From Syntrophomonas sp. DTU019 (lineage in GTDB: Bacteria > Bacillota > Syntrophomonadia > Syntrophomonadales > Syntrophomonadaceae): DNA of 64,000 bases. Location of the stretch: the NCBI GenBank assembly GCA_913757435.1, contig CAJYDM010000004.1, positions 62,001 through 126,000 on the forward strand, given 5' to 3'. The first letter of the stretch is position 1; every line of letters begins with the position of its first letter. The position numbers and the translations under genes were made by a program. Positions 53,174-62,370 of the stretch are shown piece after piece. Below the pieces are notes generated by a model. The model had not been told where the DNA came from, searched no databases, and was given only the letters and a program-made list of their open reading frames with translations.

Positions 53174-54707
53174 TTGAGGATTTTGCATATTAATTAGCCC
53201 AGATATATTGGGATTTTTTGAGGACAATAAAAGGACTTCACCCCCGTATTTGCCGAATTTATAAGGTGACAAAACCAAAACCCAAACAAACACGAAAGGG
53301 GAAGTCACCTATGAATATTCGGCAAGGATACGTATTTTCCTTTGAGGATGCAATAAATTTGCAGCCCCGGTCACGTTTAGAGATAATTTTAGCCACCCTC
53401 GATTTTGATAACGTGATAAAAGCTCTTTGTAAAAATGAAAAACAACACAGGGGGCCAAATGGCTACCGGATTGAATACAAACTTAACGCATTAATTGCCA
53501 TGAGAGTTTATAATATTGCCACTTTTACTGAATTAGTGGAACGTCTTACCCATGATCCGGTGCTCAGATATAACTGTGGCTTTGATGTTTTTGGTAAAGT
53601 GCCCAGCATTGCTACCTTTAGCCGTTTCTATGAGCGATTGACTCAGTCAGAAGTACTTCGTGAACTGTTTAGGAAACAGGTAAAAACAGCAGAATCAATG
53701 GGGCTTCTTGATACCAGTTCTATTGCCATAGATGCTTCTAAAGTAGATGCCAATGAGAAGTCAGTTCCACGTAAAAATATTAAAGACGATGGACAGTCAG
53801 CTAACTGGGGCAGCAAGCTGGATACTAATGGTAACCAGATAACCTGGTTTGGCTACAAACTGCATATCGCTACTGACGTTAAATCCGAATTGCCAGTAGC
53901 ATTGAGCATAACCCCAGCCAGTACCAACGATGGTATAATGGCCGAAAATATCCTTGAAGAATGCAGTAATAACTTGAACAGTAAACCCCAGTATTATCTC
54001 ATGGATGCCGGTTATGATCAAAAGTCAATATACGAACTAATCCGCAAGGATTACAAGGCACAGGCAATAATACCACTAAATCACCGAGGAGCAAAGGAGC
54101 CCCCAGAAGGTCTGGATTGGGATGCAACCCCCATATGTTCAGCGGGATACCGCATGGCTTATTGGGGCGGCAGCAATGGGGTTAACAAATTCCGATGCCC
54201 TCATGTTATGGGCAAATGTGACTGTCCTTTTGGTTCCTCCTGGTGCTCAGATAGCAATTATGGGATGGTTGTTAAAACCAGAGCTAGACAAGATTCCAGG
54301 TTATTCATAGTGCCTCATCGAGGCACTTCAAACTGGAAGCTGCTATACAACAAGAGAACCAGCGTAGAGCGATGTTTTGGGCGTTTAAAGGAGCATCTGG
54401 GACTTGAAACCGGACTTAATGTACGAGGCATTAAAAAGGTCAAAACCCATGCTTACCTGAGTGTTATTACCATGATTGCTTCGGTTATTGCCATAAACAA
54501 AGACAAATCGTCTACAGATATAGCTGCATAAAGCAAGTAGAAATCAAGGTTTTAAAGGAAAGGGGTTAATCTGCTCATTTTTAGACAAATCCATTAACCT
54601 TGTTGATGATAAAGGCAATATTAACCAAAATTTAACCGGTTACTATGCTCTAATACCATATTGTAGTTTCAAAGAACTTGATTTTTGCTATTATGCAAAA
54701 GTCTCAA
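53174..54707 (+). mobile_element. DDE insertion sequence, copy 1 (IS1182/IS5-like)
   Basis: Terminal repeats TTGAGGATTTTGCATATTA (left) and, inverted, TTGAGACTTTTGCATAATA (right), matching at most positions. About 1,534 bases with one transposase gene. A second copy lies at 59886-61420 in the same orientation. No clear target duplication. Confidence 0.85.
53311..54531 (+). CDS. DDE transposase (DUF772 + DDE_Tnp_1), copy 1
   Basis: Start MNIRQGYVFSFEDAINL after AAAGGGGAAG. N-terminal DUF772-type DNA-binding region (about residues 10-115), catalytic Asp in SSIAIDASKVD, second Asp in YYLMDAGYDQ, Glu in RTSVERCFGRLKEHLGL. 406 aa, intact. Residues 1 to about 245 are identical to copy 2; after that scattered differences appear (for example Lys versus Met in IRKDYKAQ). 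Confidence 0.93.
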   Translation: MNIRQGYVFSFEDAINLQPRSRLEIILATLDFDNVIKALCKNEKQHRGPNGYRIEYKLNALIAMRVYNIATFTELVERLTHDPVLRYNCGFDVFGKVPSIATFSRFYERLTQSEVLRELFRKQVKTAESMGLLDTSSIAIDASKVDANEKSVPRKNIKDDGQSANWGSKLDTNGNQITWFGYKLHIATDVKSELPVALSITPASTNDGIMAENILEECSNNLNSKPQYYLMDAGYDQKSIYELIRKDYKAQAIIPLNHRGAKEPPEGLDWDATPICSAGYRMAYWGGSNGVNKFRCPHVMGKCDCPFGSSWCSDSNYGMVVKTRARQDSRLFIVPHRGTSNWKLLYNKRTSVERCFGRLKEHLGLETGLNVRGIKKVKTHAYLSVITMIASVIAINKDKSSTDIAA

Positions 54708-54736
54708 TTTGTAAATTAAAAGAGTTGGTGATATTT

Positions 54737-55879
54737 ATGCCAGACAAAAAAATTAAGGATAATTATTCTTTTAAAGAAATGGAGTATAATTTACAAGGAT
54801 TTAAAAGCTTTAAAAAAGCATACGAATTTCTATCTCTATTTGGAATAAAGAACGAAAGTATCCAGAAAAGTTTTGAAGGATTACAAGATATTGACGAAAA
54901 ATTCAAATATCTTCAAGAAACACCAGACAAGTTCAACCAGTATTTTTCTAAACTCGGATGGATTGCATATGAATCTATGAATTTCGATAAAATGGTTGAA
55001 GCAGTGAGATTAGCTGAAGAAGGTAAAATGGAAGAAGCAGAAGAAGTCTTAATTAACTATTACGATAATAAAGATAATCTTCTGTTTATGATTTCTAGAC
55101 TAAAAGGTATAGAAGAATTTCGACCGAGAATAAAACTTATTCATAAAGCATTAGATGATTATATTCAGGGTAGATATCATGCGTGTATACCGGTTGTCTT
55201 AATGATGATTGATGGCTTTGTCAATGACATTGAGCAAAAAGGATTTTTTGCAACTGAGACTGATTTAAGTGTTTGGGATTCTATAGCAGCTCATGATAGT
55301 GGTTTAAATGTATTAGCAAAAGTTTTGGGAGAATCAAGAAAAAAGACAAGAACTGATGAAATATCTCTCCCGTACAGACATGGCATTTTGCACGGACGTG
55401 ATTTAGGTTATGATAACAAAATAACTGCTATTAAAACTTGGGCTACTTTATTTGCACTTGGTGATTGGGCAAGAGCTGTTAAAGCTGGCAAAAAAGAAGA
55501 AACAAAAGAATTCAAAACCCCTACTATTAAAGAATCAATTAAATCAATCAAAGATTCACTAGAACAGTATGAGCTAATACAAAACGAGAAAAAACTAATC
55601 GAGCAATGGAAACCACGAATACTTAATGCTAATATTGATTTCAAGCCAAAAGGACATATCTCTGATTACCAAGAAGGAAGTCCGGAGAGAGCATTAGTAG
55701 AGTACATTGAATATCTTCTTAAAGGCAATTATGGTAAAATGGCGCTATTAACTACAAAACTTTTTTCCTCAAATGATTCAATAAAAAAACTTGCCGGAGA
55801 AATAAGAAGTATTTTTCGAGGAAAAAAGTTAATTGACTATAAAATAATATCAATAGAAGATAAAGCGCCTGTATACTGA
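54737..55879 (+). CDS. HEPN-like protein of AT-rich composition, C-terminus cut by IS3 insertion
   Basis: ATG 54737 with GGTG upstream. About 380 residues, rich in Lys, Glu and Ile, clearly more AT-rich than the surrounding chromosome. No family firmly recognised. Residues 210-225 read LPYRHGILHGRDLGY, an R-x4-H arrangement followed by G that resembles the RNase motif of HEPN domains found in abortive-infection and toxin proteins. The last codons (GTA TAC TGA) belong to the left end of the IS3 element, so the original C-terminus is missing. A defence function is inference. Confidence 0.6.
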   Translation: MPDKKIKDNYSFKEMEYNLQGFKSFKKAYEFLSLFGIKNESIQKSFEGLQDIDEKFKYLQETPDKFNQYFSKLGWIAYESMNFDKMVEAVRLAEEGKMEEAEEVLINYYDNKDNLLFMISRLKGIEEFRPRIKLIHKALDDYIQGRYHACIPVVLMMIDGFVNDIEQKGFFATETDLSVWDSIAAHDSGLNVLAKVLGESRKKTRTDEISLPYRHGILHGRDLGYDNKITAIKTWATLFALGDWARAVKAGKKEETKEFKTPTIKESIKSIKDSLEQYELIQNEKKLIEQWKPRILNANIDFKPKGHISDYQEGSPERALVEYIEYLLKGNYGKMALLTTKLFSSNDSIKKLAGEIRSIFRGKKLIDYKIISIEDKAPVY

Positions 55880-55936
55880 TACCCACAGAGTGACAACACG
55901 GTTATGGTAGAATCCAAATAAGGGAGGAGAACTACC

Positions 55937-56239
55937 ATGCCGAAGAAAAAGCTTAGCGATGATGATGCCCTAGCCCTGGTTTTAAGTGGTCTAAAAGGTG
56001 AAATACCTATTTCAGACCTATGCCGCAAATATGGTGTATCCACCGCTACTTACTACAAACTGAGAGACCAGTTCATTGCCGGTGGAGTTCAGGGACTCCA
56101 AAACAACGGCAAAACCGATCAAGTTAAAGCTTTGGAACTAAGAATAAAGGAACTCGAACAAGCCCTGGGTCGTAAAACCCTGGAGGTAGAAGTACTAAAA
56201 AAAACGGAAGATTTCTTCAGCCGCAAGTTACGCAAGTAA
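55937..56239 (+). CDS. IS3-family OrfA
   Basis: GGGAGGAG upstream of the ATG. 100 residues: HTH_Tnp_1 domain (PISDLCRKYGVSTATYYKLR) followed by a leucine-zipper helix (ALELRIKELEQALGRKTLEV). Near its end the codons CTA AAA AAA ACG form an A8 run (56197-56204), a good -1 slippery site to make the OrfAB transposase. Confidence 0.93.
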   Translation: MPKKKLSDDDALALVLSGLKGEIPISDLCRKYGVSTATYYKLRDQFIAGGVQGLQNNGKTDQVKALELRIKELEQALGRKTLEVEVLKKTEDFFSRKLRK

Positions 56240-56259
56240 ATCCGGATCACTATGCTGTA

Positions 56260-57117
56260 TTGGCCACTCAACTAAGAAAAGACGGAATCAGTATCAAAGA
56301 TGCTGCTGCAATACTGGGAGTACCTCGCTCACGGTTTTATCCTCGTCATCGTAAGAGTAATCAAACCCCTAAACCTAAGCAGAGCTATGTATCTGATAAA
56401 GAACTGTCCGCAACAATTAAAATGGCCTGTAATCGCTATCCTCTTTATGGCTATCGCCGTATTCGCGTAATACTCAGACGCGAATTTAACATAAATGTCA
56501 GTCAGAAGCGGGTTAACCGGGTTATGAATAAATTAGGTCTGAGCCAGCAGCGGTTAAAAAACCGGCGTATAGTTCAGATGAAAGAGCGACCTGGTCAGCC
56601 CACTAAACCCAATCAAATTTGGGAAATGGACATGACCAAGACCTATCTTACTGGTTACGGCTGGCTCTATATTATGGCCATAATTGACCGGTATGATCGT
56701 TCTATCGTTGGCTATGAAATCAGCACCCGATCCCGAACCGATGAGTGGTTAGCTGCCTTTGACAAAGCGGTCAAAAATCGTTTTCCTGAAGGAACCAGGG
56801 ATCAAGGACTAATACTGCAAGTAGATAATGGCTGCCAGCCAACCAGCCGTAAATTTGTTAAGGAATTATCCACCTGTGACGTAACTCTTTTGTATTCGGC
56901 CTATGCCACACCAGAACATAATGCTCATATTGAACGGTTTTTCCGTACTCTCAAGGAAGAAGAACTCTACTATAACCTGTACGAGACGTACAGTGAAGCG
57001 ATTACCTCAATAGAGGCTTACATAGATTTCTATAACAACCACCGTATTCATTCAGCTCTAGGATATTTAGCCCCGGCTGAATATTACCAGCAGAGTATTC
57101 TACAAAATGTTGCCTAA
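56260..57117 (+). CDS. IS3-family OrfB transposase (rve integrase core)
   Basis: In the -1 frame relative to OrfA and open back through the A8 run, so probably made as an OrfAB fusion; the TTG at 56260 has no ribosome site. HTH_21 region (YPLYGYRRIRVILRREF), catalytic residues in IWEMDMTKTYL (Asp), LILQVDNGCQ (Asp) and HNAHIERFFRTLKEEEL (Glu). Complete to the IHSALGYLAPAEYYQ end. Confidence 0.93.
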   Translation: MATQLRKDGISIKDAAAILGVPRSRFYPRHRKSNQTPKPKQSYVSDKELSATIKMACNRYPLYGYRRIRVILRREFNINVSQKRVNRVMNKLGLSQQRLKNRRIVQMKERPGQPTKPNQIWEMDMTKTYLTGYGWLYIMAIIDRYDRSIVGYEISTRSRTDEWLAAFDKAVKNRFPEGTRDQGLILQVDNGCQPTSRKFVKELSTCDVTLLYSAYATPEHNAHIERFFRTLKEEELYYNLYETYSEAITSIEAYIDFYNNHRIHSALGYLAPAEYYQQSILQNVA

Positions 57118-57213
57118 CCGTGTTGACAAAATGGGGGGCAGTACAATAGACGTAATTATCAACGCAGATAACTTCTGTTTATTGGCTGGCAAAGAAAAAA
57201 CTAAAGGCAACAA

Positions 57214-57245
57214 ATCTCCCCTAAGGTAATTACCCTAGGGGAGAT
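57214..57245 (-). terminator. Terminator of the MACPF gene
   Basis: ATCTCCCCTA (57214-57223) and TAGGGGAGAT (57236-57245) form a perfect 10-bp stem just after the minus-strand stop codon, with a further GTAATTAC palindrome in the loop. The T-tract on the transcript is weak (TTTG). Confidence 0.65.
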
Positions 57246-57251
57246 CTAGTT

Positions 57252-59411
57252 TTACCTTTTAAATTTAATGTAAATATATTCTCCGCCGGCACCCCTGTTG
57301 ACATCCGCTGGTTCTTGAGTGTTTTGCCAGCAGACCGTGTCGTAGTCAGGCCAGCCTACATTACCGAAAGCTACACCCATATCTTTTACAGGCGGCCTGG
57401 TCTTGGCCTTTGTGTACCACATGTATATAAAGTCTCCTCCAGCATTTATATTTAAATCTACTCCAAGTCTGGTATAAGGAACATTATTAGCATTGTGGTT
57501 AACAGTTGCTGTAGTAGCTGGAACGCTGCCACCAGTACGTTCCATAAACAGATCAGTTATAGCATCATCGGCGTTTTCACCCAGCTTGTAGCACAAATAG
57601 ATGTAAGATCCGCCAGCACCGGCATTTAAGTCAGCATTATAAAGTTGATATCCTGGAGGGCATGCAGCCCTGGTCGACCACTCATCAGGGCCATAAACAA
57701 AACCCACATCTACTACATATTTCTCAGCCGGCCACTTATTCTGTTCAGCCATGGCCTCATTCATTTTTTCAAACTCTGCTTTAAGGTAAGCAGCTCTGGA
57801 TGGATCGCTGCAAAGCTCCCAGATGGGTACCAGAGGCCGGGTGGTGGTGGTGCCGAATTCGACCAGATTTCCATCATCATTCAGGGTAGCTTCCCATTTA
57901 CTTAATAGACTGGGGTCATTTTCTAATAAACCTTTTTCTAGCATGAACGCTCCGCCAGAGCTGGAAAAATGATCGAGCCTGCTGCCTTCATACTCAGATC
58001 TATTCTGGACATTTTGATATGACCCGCTTGCGGATGCTTTTACTATTAAAGCGTTAAAATCAGCTTTGGTTGCCACCTTAAAGTTTTCAAAACAGGTGGA
58101 TGATTTTGAACTGGCAGTAATGCTGTAATCAATTCTTCCGCCCGTAATTGCATCTACCAGTACATAATGCCCGAAGGTAGCAAAGACGGTTTGGGCAGGG
58201 ACATTCTTGTCATTTATCATCTGCTTGGCATTCGGCAAAAGATAATTCTTTAAATTGGTAGTTCCATCAATATATACACCATACTTCTTAACTATCCAGT
58301 AATAGGTTGAAAAATAGTTTTCCAATTTCTCGGTCCGGCTTGAATCGAAATTCGCCTGGACTGATCCGCCAAAACAAAGGAATCTTCCCGAACCTCCTAA
58401 TGCAGAGGACATTTGACTGCTGTATTCCCTTATGGATTCGGCAACGATATGCTCTTCATCAGCTTTATCAATACGTATGCCTTCCATTTTTCCATCTTGA
58501 ATCAGCTTTTCAACATCTAAAACTGATTGCTTCAATGAATTCACATCTGCATATTTGCCAAAGACATTATATCCCCTGCCTACGCGCATCACTATGGGAA
58601 TGTCCTTTTCAGTCGAATCTATTTTGAAAGGCTTCCCCTTTGGTTGTGATCCCCACTCCTCACCGGGCACCATACTTGGGGCTATTTTTTGAAAATCCGG
58701 CGGTGGTGCAAATAAGGCTTGTAAGTCATTTGCGGTTAATGAGTCATTAAACTGAAAGTCTGCTTGTTCTTCAGACTGAGCTGTTCCTGAAATTATAATT
58801 CCAGGTTGTTTTATTTCCACCGATGGCTTTATTATTTGAAGTCCCGGTTTTATAGATATCGATGGTGTTGATGTACCCGATGGTGTTGACGTACCTGTTT
58901 TAGTTATGGTTACTTTTTTGGTTACCGGATCCCACTGAACATCACAACCTAAATTCTCAGTCACAAATCTAATAGGCAGCATAGTCCTGCCGTTGATAAT
59001 CAGCGGCATCACATTAGGATTCTCTGGGTCGATCGAAATAGTATTTCCATTTATCAAGGCCTTGCTTTGCCCAATCCATAATTCCAGTTTAGTATTCTCC
59101 AGGGAGACCGTTACCTTCCTATCAGCATCATTCCAGCCGACATCTGCTCCCAGAGGAGTAGCAGCATATCTAATAGGCAGCATGGTACGGCCCTCTACAA
59201 CTACAGGGCTTACATCCATTACAATGAGCTCTCCATTTACTGTGTATGAGCTGTTGTCAATGACAAAAACCATTGTTGTTTGTTTTTGCGATGTTTCGGC
59301 AGCAGCAGCTGGGGCCAAAGGAAGAAATATCACTAGCAATGCTAATGCCCAAATCAGTGCTGTTACTCGTGCTGATATCTTTTGATGCCTTTTCCCCCAA
59401 AACTTTTTCAC
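57252..59411 (-). CDS. Secreted MACPF (perforin-like) protein with copper-amine-oxidase-like N-domain and MABP-like repeats
   Basis: GTG 59411 is 9 bases from GGGAGG; the TTG three codons earlier touches the site. A long signal peptide (cleavage near PAAAAE, about residue 38) precedes a CuAO-N domain (about 55-175; RTMLPIRYAATPLGADVGWN and RTMLPIRFVTENLGCDVQWD) and a Ser/Thr/Pro linker. The MACPF domain (about 270-545) has the signature FGHYVLVDAITGGRIDY near residue 413-430. Three C-terminal beta-prism units end in GAGGSYIYLCYK, NAGGDFIYMWYT and GAGGEYIYIKFK, as in MABP domains. MACPF proteins form ring pores; the target could be other cells or phage-infected neighbours, but this is unknown. 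Confidence 0.88.
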   Translation of the reverse strand: MKKFWGKRHQKISARVTALIWALALLVIFLPLAPAAAAETSQKQTTMVFVIDNSSYTVNGELIVMDVSPVVVEGRTMLPIRYAATPLGADVGWNDADRKVTVSLENTKLELWIGQSKALINGNTISIDPENPNVMPLIINGRTMLPIRFVTENLGCDVQWDPVTKKVTITKTGTSTPSGTSTPSISIKPGLQIIKPSVEIKQPGIIISGTAQSEEQADFQFNDSLTANDLQALFAPPPDFQKIAPSMVPGEEWGSQPKGKPFKIDSTEKDIPIVMRVGRGYNVFGKYADVNSLKQSVLDVEKLIQDGKMEGIRIDKADEEHIVAESIREYSSQMSSALGGSGRFLCFGGSVQANFDSSRTEKLENYFSTYYWIVKKYGVYIDGTTNLKNYLLPNAKQMINDKNVPAQTVFATFGHYVLVDAITGGRIDYSITASSKSSTCFENFKVATKADFNALIVKASASGSYQNVQNRSEYEGSRLDHFSSSGGAFMLEKGLLENDPSLLSKWEATLNDDGNLVEFGTTTTRPLVPIWELCSDPSRAAYLKAEFEKMNEAMAEQNKWPAEKYVVDVGFVYGPDEWSTRAACPPGYQLYNADLNAGAGGSYIYLCYKLGENADDAITDLFMERTGGSVPATTATVNHNANNVPYTRLGVDLNINAGGDFIYMWYTKAKTRPPVKDMGVAFGNVGWPDYDTVCWQNTQEPADVNRGAGGEYIYIKFKR

Positions 59412-59496
59412 TTGTTCCAACCTCCCTCTTCAGGTAAATAATGCAATTAAAAGATCCCTATTCCCAATTTCAACATATTATTTCGTTCTCCTCCTA

Positions 59497-59692
59497 TAGA
59501 TGCTGCCGAAATACTAGGAGTGCCAGGCTCACGGTTGACCTGTACGAAACTTATGGTGAAGCGATTGCGTCTATAGAGGCTTACATGGATTTCTATATCT
59601 GGGATATGTAACTCCGGCTGAATATAACCTGCAAAGTATTCTACAAAATGCCGCCTAACTGTGTTTGACAAAATGGGGGTCAGTATATACCC
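59497..59692 (+). pseudogene. Internally deleted remnant of an IS3 orfB of the same family
   Basis: AAEILGVPGSR (compare AAAILGVPRSR in the intact element) is joined directly to DLYETYGEAIASIEAYMDFY, then by frameshift to ATPAEYNLQSILQNAA-like text and the terminal GTTTGACAAAATGGGGGTCA end. About 650 bases of the gene are missing. It shows an older insertion of the same IS3 type beside the MACPF gene. Confidence 0.85.
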
Positions 59693-59885
59693 TAGCACTG
59701 TAACGGGTACACCCGGCGAGACCTACTTTAAATAATTTCGGCTCGCAGCTCCAGGACGCACTTCAGCTAAATACTGCTTAAGGTTGTTTACAGCGCTACG
59801 ACAACCTCTCTCTGCAAGCCCTCTTTAGCCTACTCTTTCCTATCATTGCTTATTTTAAATCCTAGTATTTTAATTAATTTGATAT

Positions 59886-61420
59886 ATGAGGATTTTGCAT
59901 ATTAATTAGCCCAGATATATTGGGATTTTTTGAGGACAATAAAAGGACTTCACCCCCGTATTTGCCGAATTTATAAGGTGACAAAACCAAAACCCAAACA
60001 AACACGAAAGGGGAAGTCACCTATGAATATTCGGCAAGGATACGTATTTTCCTTTGAGGATGCAATAAATTTGCAGCCCCGGTCACGTTTAGAGATAATT
60101 TTAGCCACCCTCGATTTTGATAACGTGATAAAAGCTCTTTGTAAAAATGAAAAACAACACAGGGGGCCAAATGGCTACCGGATTGAATACAAACTTAACG
60201 CATTAATTGCCATGAGAGTTTATAATATTGCCACTTTTACTGAATTAGTGGAACGTCTTACCCATGATCCGGTGCTCAGATATAACTGTGGCTTTGATGT
60301 TTTTGGTAAAGTGCCCAGCATTGCTACCTTTAGCCGTTTCTATGAGCGATTGACTCAGTCAGAAGTACTTCGTGAACTGTTTAGGAAACAGGTAAAAACA
60401 GCAGAATCAATGGGGCTTCTTGATACCAGTTCTATTGCCATAGATGCTTCTAAAGTAGATGCCAATGAGAAGTCAGTTCCACGTAAAAATATTAAAGACG
60501 ATGGACAGTCAGCTAACTGGGGCAGCAAGCTGGATACTAATGGTAACCAGATAACCTGGTTTGGCTACAAACTGCATATCGCTACTGACGTTAAATCCGA
60601 ATTGCCAGTAGCATTGAGCATAACCCCAGCCAGTACCAACGATGGTATAATGGCCGAAAATATCCTTGAAGAATGCAGTAATAACTTGAACAGTAAACCC
60701 CAGTATTATCTCATGGATGCCGGTTATGATCAAAAGTCAATATACGAACTAATCCGTAAGGATTACATGGCACAGGCAATCATACCGTTAAACCATCGCG
60801 GAGCCAAAGAACCCCCGGAAGGTCTGGATTGGGATGCGACCCCTATATGTTCAGCGGGCTATCGCATGATTTATTGGGGTGGCAGCAACGGGGTTAACAA
60901 ATTCCGCTGCCCTCATGTTATGGGCAAATGTGATTGTCCTTTTGGTTCCTCCTGGTGCTCAGACAGCAACTATGGGATGGTTGTTAAAACCAGAGCCAGA
61001 CAAGATTCCAGGTTATTCACAGTGCCCCATCGAGGAACTTCAAACTGGAAGCTGCTATACAACAAAAGAACCAGTGTAGAGCGATGTTTTGGGCGCTTAA
61101 AGGAGCATCTGGGACTTGAAACCGGACTTAATGTACGAGGTATTAAAAAGGTTAAAACCCATGCATACCTGAGTGTTATTACCATGATTGCTTCGGTTGT
61201 TGCGGTAAACAAAGCCAAATCATCTGAAGATATAGCTGCATAAAGTAAGCAGATATTAAGGTTTTTAAAGGAAAGGGGTCAATCTGTTCATTTTAAGATA
61301 AATCCAGTAACCTTGTTGATACTAAAGGCATAATTAACCAAAATTCAACTGGTTTTTATGCTCTAATACCATATTGTAGTTTCAAAGAACGTGATTTTTG
61401 CTATTATGCAAAAGTCTCAA
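59886..61420 (+). mobile_element. DDE insertion sequence, copy 2
   Basis: Same element as 53174-54707, same orientation, about 1,535 bases. The left about 870 bases are identical to copy 1; the right part differs at many single positions. The ends keep TGAGGATTTTGCATAT and ATGCAAAAGTCTCA. Confidence 0.85.
60023..61243 (+). CDS. DDE transposase (DUF772 + DDE_Tnp_1), copy 2
   Basis: 406 residues, intact, with the same catalytic residues as copy 1. Differences are confined to the C-terminal 40 percent (IRKDYMAQ, YRMIYWGG, SRLFTVPHR, IASVVAVNKAKSSEDIAA). Most nucleotide changes there are silent. Confidence 0.93.
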   Translation: MNIRQGYVFSFEDAINLQPRSRLEIILATLDFDNVIKALCKNEKQHRGPNGYRIEYKLNALIAMRVYNIATFTELVERLTHDPVLRYNCGFDVFGKVPSIATFSRFYERLTQSEVLRELFRKQVKTAESMGLLDTSSIAIDASKVDANEKSVPRKNIKDDGQSANWGSKLDTNGNQITWFGYKLHIATDVKSELPVALSITPASTNDGIMAENILEECSNNLNSKPQYYLMDAGYDQKSIYELIRKDYMAQAIIPLNHRGAKEPPEGLDWDATPICSAGYRMIYWGGSNGVNKFRCPHVMGKCDCPFGSSWCSDSNYGMVVKTRARQDSRLFTVPHRGTSNWKLLYNKRTSVERCFGRLKEHLGLETGLNVRGIKKVKTHAYLSVITMIASVVAVNKAKSSEDIAA

Positions 61421-61482
61421 GTAAAAGACAGAGGGCTGTATTATAATCGTGTATAATTCACCTATAGACTTGAAGCAGGCAG

Positions 61483-62214
61483 GTGATTGAGCTGTTCCTT
61501 AAAAAGATCGCCCTTCTAAGGGAAAATATAACTGACTTCGATCGCTACCCCTTCTCCATCCCCAGCATCAAGAGTCTGCGTGAATTTGAACTTAACAGTG
61601 GCATCACTTTTTTCGTGGGCGAAAACGGTTCCGGGAAATCGACCTTGCTGGAAGCCGTGGCTCATCAGTGCACTTTCAACACCGCTGGCGGCGGCAGAAA
61701 CAATTGTTATGAGGTGCAGGCTTCAGAAGCCGCGCTGGGCGAATTCATAAGGCTTTCCTGGCTTCCAAAGATCGCGCAAGGTTTTTTTCTCAGAGCGGAA
61801 TCGTTTTACCACTTTGCGTCCCACCTCGAGGAGGTTGATGACACCGGTTTTCGGTCCTATGGCGGCCGGTCCCTGCATCACCAATCACACGGGGAGTCCT
61901 TTCTATCGCTGTTTCTACACCGTTTCAAAGGCAAAGCCCTCTACCTCCTGGATGAACCCGAAGCGGCCTTGTCTCCGTCAAGACAATTGGCCTTTATCAA
62001 AATATTGCATGACCTGACCAGTAGCGGCGAGGCGCAGTTCATCATCGCCACACACTCCCCCATACTGCTCGGTTATCCGCATGCTGAGATCCTGAGTTTT
62101 GACAATGGCAAAATTCAACCGATCGCTTATGAAATGACCGATCATTACCAGATTACCAAATATTTTTTAAACCACCGCGAAAAGATGCTCACCGATTTGT
62201 TGTATGCTGATTAA
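61483..62214 (+). CDS. AAA family ATPase (ABC/Rad50-like AAA_21 type)
   Basis: GTG start; the ribosome site is weak. Walker A FFVGENGSGKSTLLEAV, a short signature QSHGESFLSLF, Walker B ALYLLDEPEAALSP, and IIATHSPILLGYP with the switch histidine. 243 residues: a minimal stand-alone ATPase of the type often annotated as AAA_21 and seen alone or with nucleases in defence or repair loci. No membrane partner and no nuclease gene is adjacent. A TATAAT-like box lies just upstream (about 61441). Confidence 0.88.
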   Translation: MIELFLKKIALLRENITDFDRYPFSIPSIKSLREFELNSGITFFVGENGSGKSTLLEAVAHQCTFNTAGGGRNNCYEVQASEAALGEFIRLSWLPKIAQGFFLRAESFYHFASHLEEVDDTGFRSYGGRSLHHQSHGESFLSLFLHRFKGKALYLLDEPEAALSPSRQLAFIKILHDLTSSGEAQFIIATHSPILLGYPHAEILSFDNGKIQPIAYEMTDHYQITKYFLNHREKMLTDLLYAD

Positions 62215-62370
62215 TCTTTCCACCTGGCTGGCACACAGAGCCTAACCCCGTCCCGAGAGATCCGTAAAATGCGTCTTCTGCAGGGCATACTGGATTTCGG
62301 GAATCACTGTGTCAGGAAATCGTTTTTAAATCGTAGCATTGGTAAGCCTAGTTTAAAGGGAGGGGATGCT

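Larger units (their letters stand above)
55872..57145 (+). mobile_element. IS3-family insertion sequence
   Basis: Left tip TATACTGATACCC... and right tip (inverted) TGTACTGCCCCCC... converge on a shared GACAACACGGTTA / GTCAACACGGTTA block. orfA and orfB lie between in overlapping logic. No convincing target duplication is visible. Confidence 0.82.
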
